Position numbers and translations under genes: made by a program. Below, one piece after another: positions 18,400 through 26,658 of a stretch of DNA of 64,000 nucleotides; within the stretch, counting starts at the first letter, position 1, and every line of letters starts with the position of its first letter. Where the stretch lies: assembly GCA_021201315.1 (NCBI GenBank), contig JAJQFG010000005.1, positions 1-64,000 of the forward strand, given 5' to 3'. The DNA is from Erysipelotrichaceae bacterium (GTDB taxonomy: Bacteria; Bacillota_I; Bacilli_A; Erysipelotrichales; Coprobacillaceae). The notes below the pieces were generated by a model. The model was not told where the DNA came from. It was given only the letters and a program-made list of their open reading frames with translations, and did no database searches.

Positions 18400-20168
18400 T
18401 ATGATTCACCATCCATAAATAACTTTAGCATGGCATTCATTATGTCCTGTTCACGACCTTTTAGACGTGCTGCTATTACAGTGGAATCTTCTAGTTCTTC
18501 ATATTTGTAGAAATAACGTGTAAAAGGTATTTCATAACCAACTTTAGTTTTCGATTTATCTATCCAAGCGTCTTTATTATAAGGCTTTATCTCGCATTCA
18601 AAATAATCATCAATGTCCTGCGTTAGAGGCACATTCTCATAATCTCTTTTTGAAGCGTCAGCAATTGGTGACTTCTTCTTACCTTTTGTTATTATGTTAC
18701 CTTCACTATCATATTGTGGTGATTCTATTGTGATTCTATTAAATCCAAGGTCCTCATTATTAAATATCTTTGATTCACATGTTTTTCCATTGTCTTCATA
18801 CACTGCATTATTTTTAAATTCACCATATGCTTTAACAATGATATTCCTACATTCTTCGGTAATATCATAACGTTTATTACCTATATTTTTACGACGGCTT
18901 TCAACCATTTTTGAAGCATCAATCAGTTGTATTTTACCTTGCCTATGTATAGGTTTATCTTTTGAAATAATCCATATGTAGGTTGTTATACCTGTGTTAT
19001 AGAATACATCCGTTGATAATTGTACAATACAATCAAGCCAATCGTTTTCAATCATATAACGTCTAATTTCGGATTCACCAGATCCTGCTGCTCCAGTAAA
19101 CAATGATGATCCATTATGTATGATTGCCATCTTACCTGTATCTTTGAGCTTTGAAATTCCATTAAGATCAAATAACATTTGACCATCAGAGACCTTAGGT
19201 AATCCAACACCAAAACGACCATTATCACCTAAGTTATGTTCATCTTTTACCTTTTTTTGCTCTACTTTCCATGCTCTTCCAAATGGTGGATTAGAAATAA
19301 TATAATCAAATGTAAAACCTTTAAATTGATCATTTGTTAGTGTATTACCTTTTTTCATATTATTGCTATTACCACCACGTATAAGCATATCGGCCTTGGC
19401 GATAGCATATGTTTCAGGATTCAATTCTTGACCAAATAAAAGAACATTTGCTTCTTTATCTAATTGATGAAGCCTTTCGGACATGCATGTAAGCATTTGG
19501 CTTGTGCCCATTGTCATATCATAAACTGTCTTTGCTACGCCCTCGTTAATGAGCATTTCCTTGTCTTCCGCAAGCAACAAGTCCGTCATTAAATATATAA
19601 TATCACGAGATGTAAAGTGTTCTCCAGCATCCTCATCATAAGACTCTGAGAAGCGTCTAACGAGCTCTTCAAAGATATAACCCATATCAACTGTTGATAT
19701 AACATCAGGTCCCATATAAGCTTCTTTTTTATTAAATTCTTCTATAACTAGATAAAGCATACCACCATTAGCTAATTTTGTTATCTCATTACTAAACTCA
19801 AAATTTTTCAATATATCTATAACATTATCAGAGAATCCATTAATAAAAGCGTTAAAATTTTGTTCAATATTATCAGGATCATCTACAAGTTTTTGGAAAT
19901 CATAAGGACTAGTATTGTAAAATTGATAACCAGAAGCTGTGGTCAAAAATCCATCTTTCACTTGTAGGTGTTTAACCTTTTCATATGTATCCCAAACCTT
20001 TTGCCTAGTAGGTGCAAGAGTATCATTGAAACGTTTAATAACAGTCATAGGTAATATAACTTTACCATATTCATGTGGTTTATAATAATCTCTTAGAAGA
20101 TCTGCTATATTCCAAATAAGGTTTGATTTTTCTTGTATGTTGATCGTTGATTGTTGGTTTATATCCAT
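18399..20168 (-). CDS. hsdM: Type I RM DNA methyltransferase subunit
   Basis: 589 aa. N-terminal HsdM domain, then an N6-adenine methyltransferase with the SAM motif (VYDMTMGTSQML; canonical DPxxGSG is altered to DMTMGTS) and the catalytic NPPFG near residue 297. Methylates adenine with HsdS and forms the nuclease with HsdR. First gene of hsdM-hsdS-hsdR; the start overlaps nothing and has a GGAGAG site. Confidence 0.95.
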   Translation of the reverse strand: MDINQQSTINIQEKSNLIWNIADLLRDYYKPHEYGKVILPMTVIKRFNDTLAPTRQKVWDTYEKVKHLQVKDGFLTTASGYQFYNTSPYDFQKLVDDPDNIEQNFNAFINGFSDNVIDILKNFEFSNEITKLANGGMLYLVIEEFNKKEAYMGPDVISTVDMGYIFEELVRRFSESYDEDAGEHFTSRDIIYLMTDLLLAEDKEMLINEGVAKTVYDMTMGTSQMLTCMSERLHQLDKEANVLLFGQELNPETYAIAKADMLIRGGNSNNMKKGNTLTNDQFKGFTFDYIISNPPFGRAWKVEQKKVKDEHNLGDNGRFGVGLPKVSDGQMLFDLNGISKLKDTGKMAIIHNGSSLFTGAAGSGESEIRRYMIENDWLDCIVQLSTDVFYNTGITTYIWIISKDKPIHRQGKIQLIDASKMVESRRKNIGNKRYDITEECRNIIVKAYGEFKNNAVYEDNGKTCESKIFNNEDLGFNRITIESPQYDSEGNIITKGKKKSPIADASKRDYENVPLTQDIDDYFECEIKPYNKDAWIDKSKTKVGYEIPFTRYFYKYEELEDSTVIAARLKGREQDIMNAMLKLFMDGES

Positions 20169-20272
20169 TTTTGTTCTCTCCTTAACAAATCGCTATATTG
20201 ATTATAACACATTGATTAATCAAAATAATAACAATTATATGTTTTTATGCTTAAAATAATCGAATATAAGCA

Positions 20273-20302
20273 AAGAAAGCAAGTTTAAGAACTTGCTTTC
20301 TT
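20273..20302 (-). terminator. Intrinsic terminator after the SUV3-like gene
   Basis: AAGAAAGCAAGTT/AACTTGCTTTCTT stem with a four-base loop; the T tract is interrupted. It separates the helicase gene from hsdM. Confidence 0.7.
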
Positions 20303-20310
20303 ATCGAATT

Positions 20311-22458
20311 TTATGCACATTGTGCCCAAAAATCTTTGCTGTTTAATAAATTATTAATGGATTTAGATATTTCTTTCTTCATGGCAATGACTTCCTGATT
20401 ATCCAAGCCACATTCAAATCTATCTTTATAACAATAGATCAAATCACATACCTGGTAAGCATGTTCTAGACTATTGATATCATCATAGTCAACTTGTGGC
20501 TTAATAGAATCAAAATCAATAAATTCGTTATGAAGATATGATTCAAACATATCCGTCCATAAATTTAACAAATCATCATCGGTTTCATCAAAAGGAATCT
20601 TGATAAAGTTGAAAATTATTTCCTTATCATCAGTCAACGTTTCAGCTTTGTTAACAAGATATATCTCATGTGACATATCAGCCTTCGCAAAACCTTGTTG
20701 CAAGTCAACATTATTCCATGCATTGAGTATGTCTGATAAAGGTGCATCTAGTCCTAGAAGTGATTCAGGGAAAGAAATATAAGCTTCTTTATTAGATTCT
20801 CCAAGCATTTCTTCTTTAAGAAAATCAACATTGTAATATCCATCGAATAAATAGAATTTTCCAGTACGTTGACTCTTTTTATAGATTTTATAAGTGGCGC
20901 CAAGAATACATCCGTCTTCATTATTGTATTGTTCACAATCTAAAAATACAACTTTTTTAACAGATAAAGGTATTCCTTCTCTAATAACTTTAGTTGATAC
21001 AATAACATCCGTTTCTCCATTTTCGTAACGTTTAATTTCGCTTAAACGAACATCATATGGCATAGACTCATACACAATGCTGGTCTTAATTTCTTTCTTA
21101 TTAAGTTCTCCTGCAATTGCATAGACATTCTCTTTAGAAGGGACAATTAACACATTACCTGGTTCAACAGAATTAGGGAAATCAAAAATTATTCCTTTTT
21201 GATCAAATCTATCTTTCTCGTCGTGATAAATTATCTCGTAAGTATCATTGCACGCCTCAATGATTCCTACTATTTTTTCTTCAACATCAGGTGTAGCACA
21301 AACATGAATTTCTTCAGCAAGAACTCCCATCATTGCATTAGTCCATGCAGCTCCTCGATATTTATCGCGAAGCATTTGTGCCTCATCTATGATTGCCAAT
21401 TCATAGTGTTCGTTAAAATCAAGCATATCAATAGTAGAAGAGCATACCCATTCTCCAAAAACAGCAATGTGTTCCTCTTTTGTTTTTAGACTACATAGAC
21501 AACAATTATCGTTAAGAGCTTTGTATTGTTCTTGTGCTAATAATGTTGATGGTGCAAGATAAATTCCCTTTATACAATGCTTTAAAGCATCAATAGCTTC
21601 TGTTTTGCCTTCATTAGTTTTACCAAAATGCAAAACAAAATGTCTTTGCTGTTTTCTAGCGATTGGAAATAAATCTTGATAATTTTGTGAAATGTTTTTA
21701 ATAAAAACATCATAAGATTCGTTTTCTAGTTGTGTGCAATAATTATGTTTACGTTTACAATCATTCAACATAATGGTTTCATCATGAAGCTTTTTGTTTG
21801 ATTTTAAATACATCAAAAACTTATCAAATGTAAAGTATGAAATTAAATGTTCATAAACATAATTAATATAAATGTTGTCAATTATTTTATGCAAAACTTC
21901 ATTAAATTCGTTTTCATTAATCTTTTCATAAAAATCTTTGATGGTTTTATCATGCAAAAGTTGTTCTTTTAAATGGTTAATGAATTTGTTTTCCAATGAA
22001 AAAATAGAACCATAGATAATAAAAGGAAGATCTGAAGTTCGAAATCCACCGCTATATGTATTATAAATAATTTGGTAATAATCAAAAGGTAACATATCCT
22101 TTTCCACGTTAGCAAATGAGCCGTTATAGATTTCGTAATAATCAACACAATCATTAACGGAAGGCTTTGTTTTTTGATAATAGCTAATTAACCAATCGGG
22201 CAAATTAGTATGAAAATCAGTGCTTTTAATAAAATCGATAGTAGCTTTCGTACATTCATTTTGCATAAAAATACGTGTTTTTTCTTTACAATCATCAATA
22301 AAATTGTTAGAAGTATTTAAAAAACTTTCGAAATCTTCCTTAGCATTTTCATTATGATTAGCTAGACTAACGTTATTAAATTGTTTCTCAACGTTACCAA
22401 TAGTTTCTTGGTGAATATTAGTATCAAGTGATTTTGTTTTTGTAATATTTTCTTTCAT
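20311..22458 (-). CDS. SUV3-like DExQ helicase
   Basis: 715 aa. The helicase core begins near residue 275 with FGKTNEGKT (Walker A), IYLAPSTLLAQEQ (Ia), IIDEAQMLRDKYRGAAWT (II, DEAQ), then AEEIHVCATPD (III), and a second domain with SIVYESMPYDVRLSEI and VIVSTKVIREGIPLSVKKV. These match the order and wording of SUV3/SUPV3L1 helicases, not Cas3 or RecQ. The first 270 residues are unique and helical. SUV3 proteins unwind RNA or DNA; a role in element replication, RNA turnover or defence next to the RM operon cannot be told from sequence. Ribosome site AAGGAG precedes the ATG. Confidence 0.75.
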   Translation of the reverse strand: MKENITKTKSLDTNIHQETIGNVEKQFNNVSLANHNENAKEDFESFLNTSNNFIDDCKEKTRIFMQNECTKATIDFIKSTDFHTNLPDWLISYYQKTKPSVNDCVDYYEIYNGSFANVEKDMLPFDYYQIIYNTYSGGFRTSDLPFIIYGSIFSLENKFINHLKEQLLHDKTIKDFYEKINENEFNEVLHKIIDNIYINYVYEHLISYFTFDKFLMYLKSNKKLHDETIMLNDCKRKHNYCTQLENESYDVFIKNISQNYQDLFPIARKQQRHFVLHFGKTNEGKTEAIDALKHCIKGIYLAPSTLLAQEQYKALNDNCCLCSLKTKEEHIAVFGEWVCSSTIDMLDFNEHYELAIIDEAQMLRDKYRGAAWTNAMMGVLAEEIHVCATPDVEEKIVGIIEACNDTYEIIYHDEKDRFDQKGIIFDFPNSVEPGNVLIVPSKENVYAIAGELNKKEIKTSIVYESMPYDVRLSEIKRYENGETDVIVSTKVIREGIPLSVKKVVFLDCEQYNNEDGCILGATYKIYKKSQRTGKFYLFDGYYNVDFLKEEMLGESNKEAYISFPESLLGLDAPLSDILNAWNNVDLQQGFAKADMSHEIYLVNKAETLTDDKEIIFNFIKIPFDETDDDLLNLWTDMFESYLHNEFIDFDSIKPQVDYDDINSLEHAYQVCDLIYCYKDRFECGLDNQEVIAMKKEISKSINNLLNSKDFWAQCA

Positions 22459-22507
22459 AAATCTTATCTCCTTAAAGTAATTAAATAATCATTACGACTT
22501 CAATATT

Positions 22508-22640
22508 TATTTTTCCCGTCTTGGCAATGCTGAGGGATTATCATTACCAAGATTTATCATACAGCCTAGTTTTTAGCCACATTGATTTTGATGTTATTTC
22601 TTTGATGAAATCCTGAACTCTCATCAATTTACATTGCCGT
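22508..22640. repeat. Structured direct repeat, copy A
   Basis: Contains a stem TCTTGGCAATG (22519-22529) with CATTACCAAGA (22542-22552) around a 12-nt loop, then a spacer, then CAATTTACATTG. Copy B follows 229 bp on. The 517-bp gap 22459-22975 holds no gene, only these two copies. Strand of action is unknown; it lies in the leader of the SUV3-like gene. Confidence 0.65.
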
Positions 22641-22741
22641 AATTTCAAACGCATGATATTAACCTATTAATAATTGTTAAAATGATAACTATATCACTTA
22701 AGTCAATACACAAATAAATTAAATGACTTTTCCATATCTTT

Positions 22742-22872
22742 TCCCTGTCTTGTTAATGCTTAGGAAGCAGCAATAACAAGAGTTTTCATATCATTTAGAT
22801 TTTAAAATGCAATGATTATGTTGCATTGGATCTTTGTTGCTATTAATCAGGATAGAAACAATTTACATTGTC
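22742..22872. repeat. Structured direct repeat, copy B
   Basis: Stem TCTTGTTAATG (22748-22758) with CAATAACAAGA (22771-22781), again a 12-nt loop, and the same CAATTTACATTG end. Arm bases that differ from copy A mostly change in both arms so pairing is kept. Confidence 0.65.
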
Positions 22873-22975
22873 ATATACAAATAATCCTAAGAATCAAAAA
22901 CTAAATAATTTAATTTCATAATTATCTTTTGAGATGTTTGCAAGCGTTTTGATTTCAAATTTTCTTCTTTTTTGG

Positions 22976-23233
22976 CTATTCAACATCACTACAATATAAA
23001 CTTGCAATTTCAAAAACATTCATAAGAAATGGGGATAAATAATTAGGATGAAAACCATAGAATTCATAGAAAAATATTGCTTCTAATAACATTAGTTCTT
23101 CCTCTCCATCTATCATGTTATTCGTTACCAATGGGGCAATTATATCCAGTATACCTCTGTCTATAATAAATTCGTCTCTTATTGGCTTAATTTGATTTAC
23201 TTGATTAATAACATCATTTGCTTCATTGCTCAT
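22976..23233 (-). CDS. Hypothetical 85-aa acidic protein
   Basis: Not recognised. Acidic and largely helical, with hydrophobic clusters (LLEAIFFYEFYGFHPNYL) but no clear membrane segment. Transcribed from one or two of the shared box promoters (P4, P5), so it belongs to the same regulatory set as the replication gene. An AAAGGAG site lies 27 nt before the ATG, farther than usual, so the start is less certain. Confidence 0.6.
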   Translation of the reverse strand: MSNEANDVINQVNQIKPIRDEFIIDRGILDIIAPLVTNNMIDGEEELMLLEAIFFYEFYGFHPNYLSPFLMNVFEIASLYCSDVE

Positions 23234-23294
23234 AATTTTATTTCTGCACTACTCAAGTGCAAACTCCTTTCTTTTTTTAGTGATTTATAAAATT

Positions 23295-23340
23295 AGCGTA
23301 ACATAATGTTTTTTGTTCAACGAATGAGCTAGCAGTTTTT
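23295..23340 (-). promoter_or_regulatory. Box promoter P4
   Basis: ACTGCTAGCTCATTCG box, 30 nt, then TGTTACGCT (weak -10). Drives the 85-aa gene. Confidence 0.7.
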
Positions 23341-23474
23341 TTCACAACTCATCCAATTATGATAGGTTTATCTATTATTAATCATTTATTGTTTTCCTCC
23401 TTTCGACTTATTTAGATAACAGTTGTTACAAATACTTGTAGTTGATTCCATAGTTTGTCTCCAACTACACATAC

Positions 23475-23520
23475 AGCATAGCATAAAGCTTATTGATTAA
23501 CGAACGAGCTAGCAATTTTC
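23475..23520 (-). promoter_or_regulatory. Box promoter P5
   Basis: TTGCTAGCTCGTTCG box, 30 nt, then TGCTATGCT. Divergent from P7. Its transcript meets an AAAGGAGG site and a five-codon reading frame (23384 region) before reaching P4, perhaps the remnant of a lost gene. Confidence 0.7.
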
Positions 23521-23666
23521 TAAATGCTTCCTTTTATTTGGAATATTTATTATAAAATTCGTTTGCTTTTATTTCAAATCAATGAAAATAAATAGAAAAC
23601 ACAAAATAAGAGTTATTATTCATGCACAATCATAGATTTACTATTTTTAACTATAGTAAAATCGAA

Positions 23667-23712
23667 AATTTTTGCTAGCTCGCTAAGGATTATTAAACCA
23701 ATATGCTATAAT
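23667..23712 (+). promoter_or_regulatory. Box promoter P7
   Basis: TTGCTAGCTCGCTAAGG box, 30 nt, then a consensus extended -10 TGCTATAAT (23707-23712). It points into the 3' end of the 180-aa gene on the other strand, so it has no own gene and would make an antisense or short RNA. Confidence 0.78.
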
Positions 23713-23763
23713 GGTTAAATTTTTTTGATATTTATAACTTTTAAATGTTATAAAGAATTAATA

Positions 23764-24306
23764 TTAAAGTTTAGTGTTCTTAGTTAGCATTTCTTTAACA
23801 TTCTCATCAGGAATAATGCTTATCTTTCCTTTTTCTACAAGGTATACAACTTTTTTAGCAAATTGATTACTTACTAAACTTGTAATATCATGTTCTCCAT
23901 CAACATAAAGATTATCAATAGTTGTTATCTCGTATTTACCAGACAACTTTTCAAATTTTTCTTTATCAATTGGTTTATGATAGCCATAGCCTCTTAATTC
24001 GTAATATTTGAAATACTTTATTTCCTTTCCATATTTGTTTTTGTATATACTTTTGTGCAATCCAACAGGACTCAAACAAGTTAATAGAATCTCTTTCATC
24101 TCATAATATTCATTCATTTTATTACGATAATTTCCAATTGTTTTGTACTTATATCGGCTCCAATTGGGATACATAATCTCATATTCAGAAATTTTATCTC
24201 TACAATTTTTTGCACGTTTATTTATGCTATTCAATGTTCTAGCATATTGTGATTCTGTAATAAGTCCTTTTTCCAATAGTTTCTTTTCTTCGTTTTTTGT
24301 CTTCAT
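23764..24306 (-). CDS. Hypothetical 180-aa basic protein
   Basis: Not recognised. Lys/Arg/Tyr-rich, with an N-terminal helical region (ESQYARTLNSINKRAKNCRDK) and a YWSRYKYKTIGNYRNKMNEYYEM-like central part (seen as YPNWSRYKYK then NEYYEM). The basic character fits a nucleic-acid binding protein, perhaps replication or transfer related. AAAGGAG precedes the ATG. Driven by box promoter P6. Confidence 0.6.
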   Translation of the reverse strand: MKTKNEEKKLLEKGLITESQYARTLNSINKRAKNCRDKISEYEIMYPNWSRYKYKTIGNYRNKMNEYYEMKEILLTCLSPVGLHKSIYKNKYGKEIKYFKYYELRGYGYHKPIDKEKFEKLSGKYEITTIDNLYVDGEHDITSLVSNQFAKKVVYLVEKGKISIIPDENVKEMLTKNTKL

Positions 24307-24372
24307 GATGATTCTCCTTTTCGATTTTAATAGTTTGGAAGAAGTTTAGACTATGCCTCTTCACGCAATATC

Positions 24373-24419
24373 AGCATAGCATAAAGTGTTTTTTATTCTT
24401 TAGCTCTCTGGCAGTTTTC
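24373..24419 (-). promoter_or_regulatory. Box promoter P6
   Basis: ACTGCCAGAGAGCTAAAG box, 31 nt (one more than the others), then TGCTATGCT. Drives the 180-aa gene and is divergent from P8. Confidence 0.68.
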
Positions 24420-24576
24420 TAAATGCTTTCATGCTTTTGGGATGTTTTTGTTTTAGTTTATTAATTTTTATTTCAAATAAATTTGGATTAATAGAATTTT
24501 GATAAACTAGTGGTTATTTTTTCTTATTATGGAGAATCGTACTAGCTACTTTTTTTGGTGATAGAAAAAAATAAAA

Positions 24577-24622
24577 AATTTTTGCTAAGTCGTTCGGGAT
24601 TTTAAAACCAAAATGTTATAAT
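24577..24622 (+). promoter_or_regulatory. Box promoter P8
   Basis: TTGCTAAGTCGTTCGGG box, 30 nt, then TGTTATAAT (24617-24622). First promoter of the plus-strand mobilization region; a leader of about 190 nt with a terminator precedes the first gene. Confidence 0.8.
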
Positions 24623-24754
24623 TAAAATTTTATTTCTAATACATTACAAAGCAGCTAAGTTGATTATCTGCATGAAGCAAAAAAAATTTGATCTTTTACT
24701 TGATGTCGGACTTTTGACGGTGTAAAATAGTATCATAGGAATAGAAGAAATAAG

Positions 24755-24780
24755 GGAAGCAAATTGTTGCTTCCTTTTTT
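24755..24780 (+). terminator. Leader terminator (possible attenuator) before the mobilization genes
   Basis: GGAAGCAA/TTGCTTCC with a TTTTTT tail between P8 and the first start codon at 24812. Transcription from P8 must read through it. Confidence 0.75.
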
Positions 24781-24811
24781 CGTATTTCCAAAAAAAGAGG
24801 TGGATAGTTGC

Positions 24812-25183
24812 ATGAATGAAATTAAGATAACTGATAGAGATATTCACGTTCTCCGAAGTTTTGGATTAACAAAAAAAGATATTTCATTTCTTACTAGATA
24901 TATGGATAACAAAGATTTTCTAAATTTTTTAAACAAACTAAAGCGAGCTAATGCTCTTGAATATCGTTACGAGACCAAGCAAAAAACTGCTGAACAAATT
25001 CTGAAACAAAAAGAACGTAACTATCAAAAAGAATGCAAGTGTGCAGTTGGTGCAATAATAATTGATGAAATGTTTAGACTTGGAATTATTGAAAGCTATG
25101 ATGACATATTAGTAGACAATACCAATACACTCGAAGATAACGTACGTATTTATGTTGATGGTATATTAAACAAGGAGGACTAA
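24812..25183 (+). CDS. Hypothetical protein, 123 aa, start of the mobilization operon
   Basis: Start chosen at the ATG at 24812 (MNEIKITDRD), preceded by GAGGTGG; the earlier in-frame ATG lies in the terminator. Helical and charged, with a central Lys-rich stretch (KLKRANALEYRYETKQK). It sits where relaxosome accessory (MobC-like) genes usually are, but no ribbon-helix-helix or MobC motif is clear. Followed 3 nt later by the next gene. Confidence 0.65.
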   Translation: MNEIKITDRDIHVLRSFGLTKKDISFLTRYMDNKDFLNFLNKLKRANALEYRYETKQKTAEQILKQKERNYQKECKCAVGAIIIDEMFRLGIIESYDDILVDNTNTLEDNVRIYVDGILNKED

Positions 25184-25186
25184 GAA

Positions 25187-25426
25187 ATGTACAAGGTATA
25201 CGAAAGAAAAGAACGAATGGTAACAGCAATGATGATGAATCATAATGAGTATGGTGATTATTCAATTGCAGCACAGGTATTAAAGTCGATTAAACCCGAC
25301 AAGCTTGTTGCACAATTCAAGGACATTGATGAAGCCAAATTATACATTAAAGAAAAGCAAAATAAAGAATATCGCCGTAAACACAATATCAGCGATATTT
25401 TTTTGTCTTGGTATATTGTTTATTAA
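25187..25426 (+). CDS. Hypothetical protein, 79 aa
   Basis: Not recognised. Begins MYKVYERKERMVTAMMM and ends hydrophobic (DIFLSWYIVY). An AAGGAGG site lies within the end of the preceding gene, so the two are coupled. Followed by the oriT-like region. Confidence 0.6.
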   Translation: MYKVYERKERMVTAMMMNHNEYGDYSIAAQVLKSIKPDKLVAQFKDIDEAKLYIKEKQNKEYRRKHNISDIFLSWYIVY

Positions 25427-25427
25427 G

Positions 25428-25527
25428 AATCATATATAAGGAATTATATATGATTTGTTAGGCTCAATATAGCCATGTTTTACAACTTGTCTTTTTACCA
25501 GCTAAATCTTTGATTTAGCTTTTACCA
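25428..25527. other. Candidate oriT region
   Basis: Directly before the relaxase: a perfect 12-bp inverted repeat (AATCATATATAA/TTATATATGATT, 25428-25455), a GGC...GCC repeat, and a 9-bp perfect hairpin AGCTAAATC/GATTTAGCT (25500-25520) flanked by direct TTTTACCA copies (25493-25500, 25520-25527). Hairpins beside the relaxase gene are typical of oriT. The nick site cannot be told. Confidence 0.5.
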
Positions 25528-25562
25528 ACTCCCAACCTCTATATAGAAAGGAATGATTAAAT

Positions 25563-26207
25563 ATGGAACAAATGTTAACAGTTAAGACTCTAGGCCATGC
25601 TGGTTCAGTAAACGGCAGTGCTATTAGTAAATTAGCGTATATTGATAGAGAAAAATATGATAGTACTTACGATTGTCATACTTATAATTTTAGTCGCATG
25701 AACAAAGACGATTTAGTTTACACGTCATCATTATTTGTTGATGGTATGGAATATAAAGACTTTGGCGAAATGTTAAATGATATTGAAAACAGTAAAATTA
25801 CTATACGTAAAGATGCGACGATCGTACGTGACTGGATGTTTTCGTTAGACAATAGACTTATCGTTAGAGACGATAATAACAAAGTTGATATCACAGCAAC
25901 AACGCTAATGCTAAAAAAAGATTTAGACGATTTTTTTAAAGAGCATTTTGTAGACAATGGATATGCAGTGCACTACGCAGTGCATTTTCCTGATAAAAAT
26001 AAAAATGGTAATGAAAATTTTCATATACATGTTCTGACTACCTGTAATCAATTCGATAGCAATAAACATTGTTGGCTTAATAAATCTTATCGTGATGAGG
26101 AAGGTAAGAAAGTAAACATTAATGACCTTGACGATAAGGCTCGAAGCAAGGACATGCTAAAAAATTCGAAAAGATTTCGCAATGCTCCAAAACAAGAAAT
26201 TGTATGA
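25563..26207 (+). CDS. MobA/MobL-type (MobQ) relaxase, N-terminal part
   Basis: 214 aa. Pattern of the MobA/MobL family: an N-terminal Tyr-containing region (ISKLAYIDREKYDS), RDWMFSLDNRL, and the metal-binding HIHVLTT near residue 152. It nicks oriT and stays bound to the 5' end. The family is usually longer; here the frame ends and an overlapping frame continues (next entry). GAAAGGA precedes the start. Confidence 0.82.
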   Translation: MEQMLTVKTLGHAGSVNGSAISKLAYIDREKYDSTYDCHTYNFSRMNKDDLVYTSSLFVDGMEYKDFGEMLNDIENSKITIRKDATIVRDWMFSLDNRLIVRDDNNKVDITATTLMLKKDLDDFFKEHFVDNGYAVHYAVHFPDKNKNGNENFHIHVLTTCNQFDSNKHCWLNKSYRDEEGKKVNINDLDDKARSKDMLKNSKRFRNAPKQEIV

Positions 26208-26646
26208 ACTTGGTTATTGCAGCAAAGAAGATAAAGTCGAATACGAATCATATATCGAGCGTGGCATTGATAAGCTATCTTATTACCATCTAAGTCGATA
26301 TCACTACGAGGAACTGGAGCAGCTAAAAAAGCAGTATAGTTATATCAAGGACATCGAAAAACGCAATGAAAAGATTATTGAAGATCGTGAAGGTAAATTA
26401 ACAAAACGTCAAATTCATAATCTAAGAGCAGAAATATACAATCTCGAAACTAATCAATCAATTGACAAAAACAAGATAATCAATGAAGCAATCTCTAAAG
26501 CTTTTTCTAACAAGGCACAAGGATATGTCAATCATGAGCTTTCGTATGTCGGCAAAAGAGCTTTAACAAATGCTATTGGTGTAGCTAAGAATTCAATTCA
26601 AGATATAGCGAATGCAGCAAATCAACAAAACAAACGTGGAAGATAA
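26182..26646 (+). CDS. Overlapping continuation of the relaxase (C-terminal domain)
   Basis: 154 aa in the +1 frame, overlapping the relaxase gene by 26 nt. It begins MLQNKKLYELGYCSKEDK and is a helical, charged protein with a coiled-coil-like stretch (KRNEKIIEDREGKLTKRQ). No ribosome site fits its ATG. Either it is a separate coupled gene or relaxase and C-terminal domain were one protein split by a frameshift: reading +1 after PKQE gives PKQE-LYELGYCSKED without a break. Confidence 0.6.
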   Translation: MLQNKKLYELGYCSKEDKVEYESYIERGIDKLSYYHLSRYHYEELEQLKKQYSYIKDIEKRNEKIIEDREGKLTKRQIHNLRAEIYNLETNQSIDKNKIINEAISKAFSNKAQGYVNHELSYVGKRALTNAIGVAKNSIQDIANAANQQNKRGR

Positions 26647-26658
26647 GGAGGTGATAAA

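Noticed and set aside
13532-24622. GAGCTAGC boxes as CRISPR repeats or iterons
   Set aside because: Copies are far apart, on both strands, lack spacers of equal size, and always pair with a -10 at fixed distance, so they are promoter parts.
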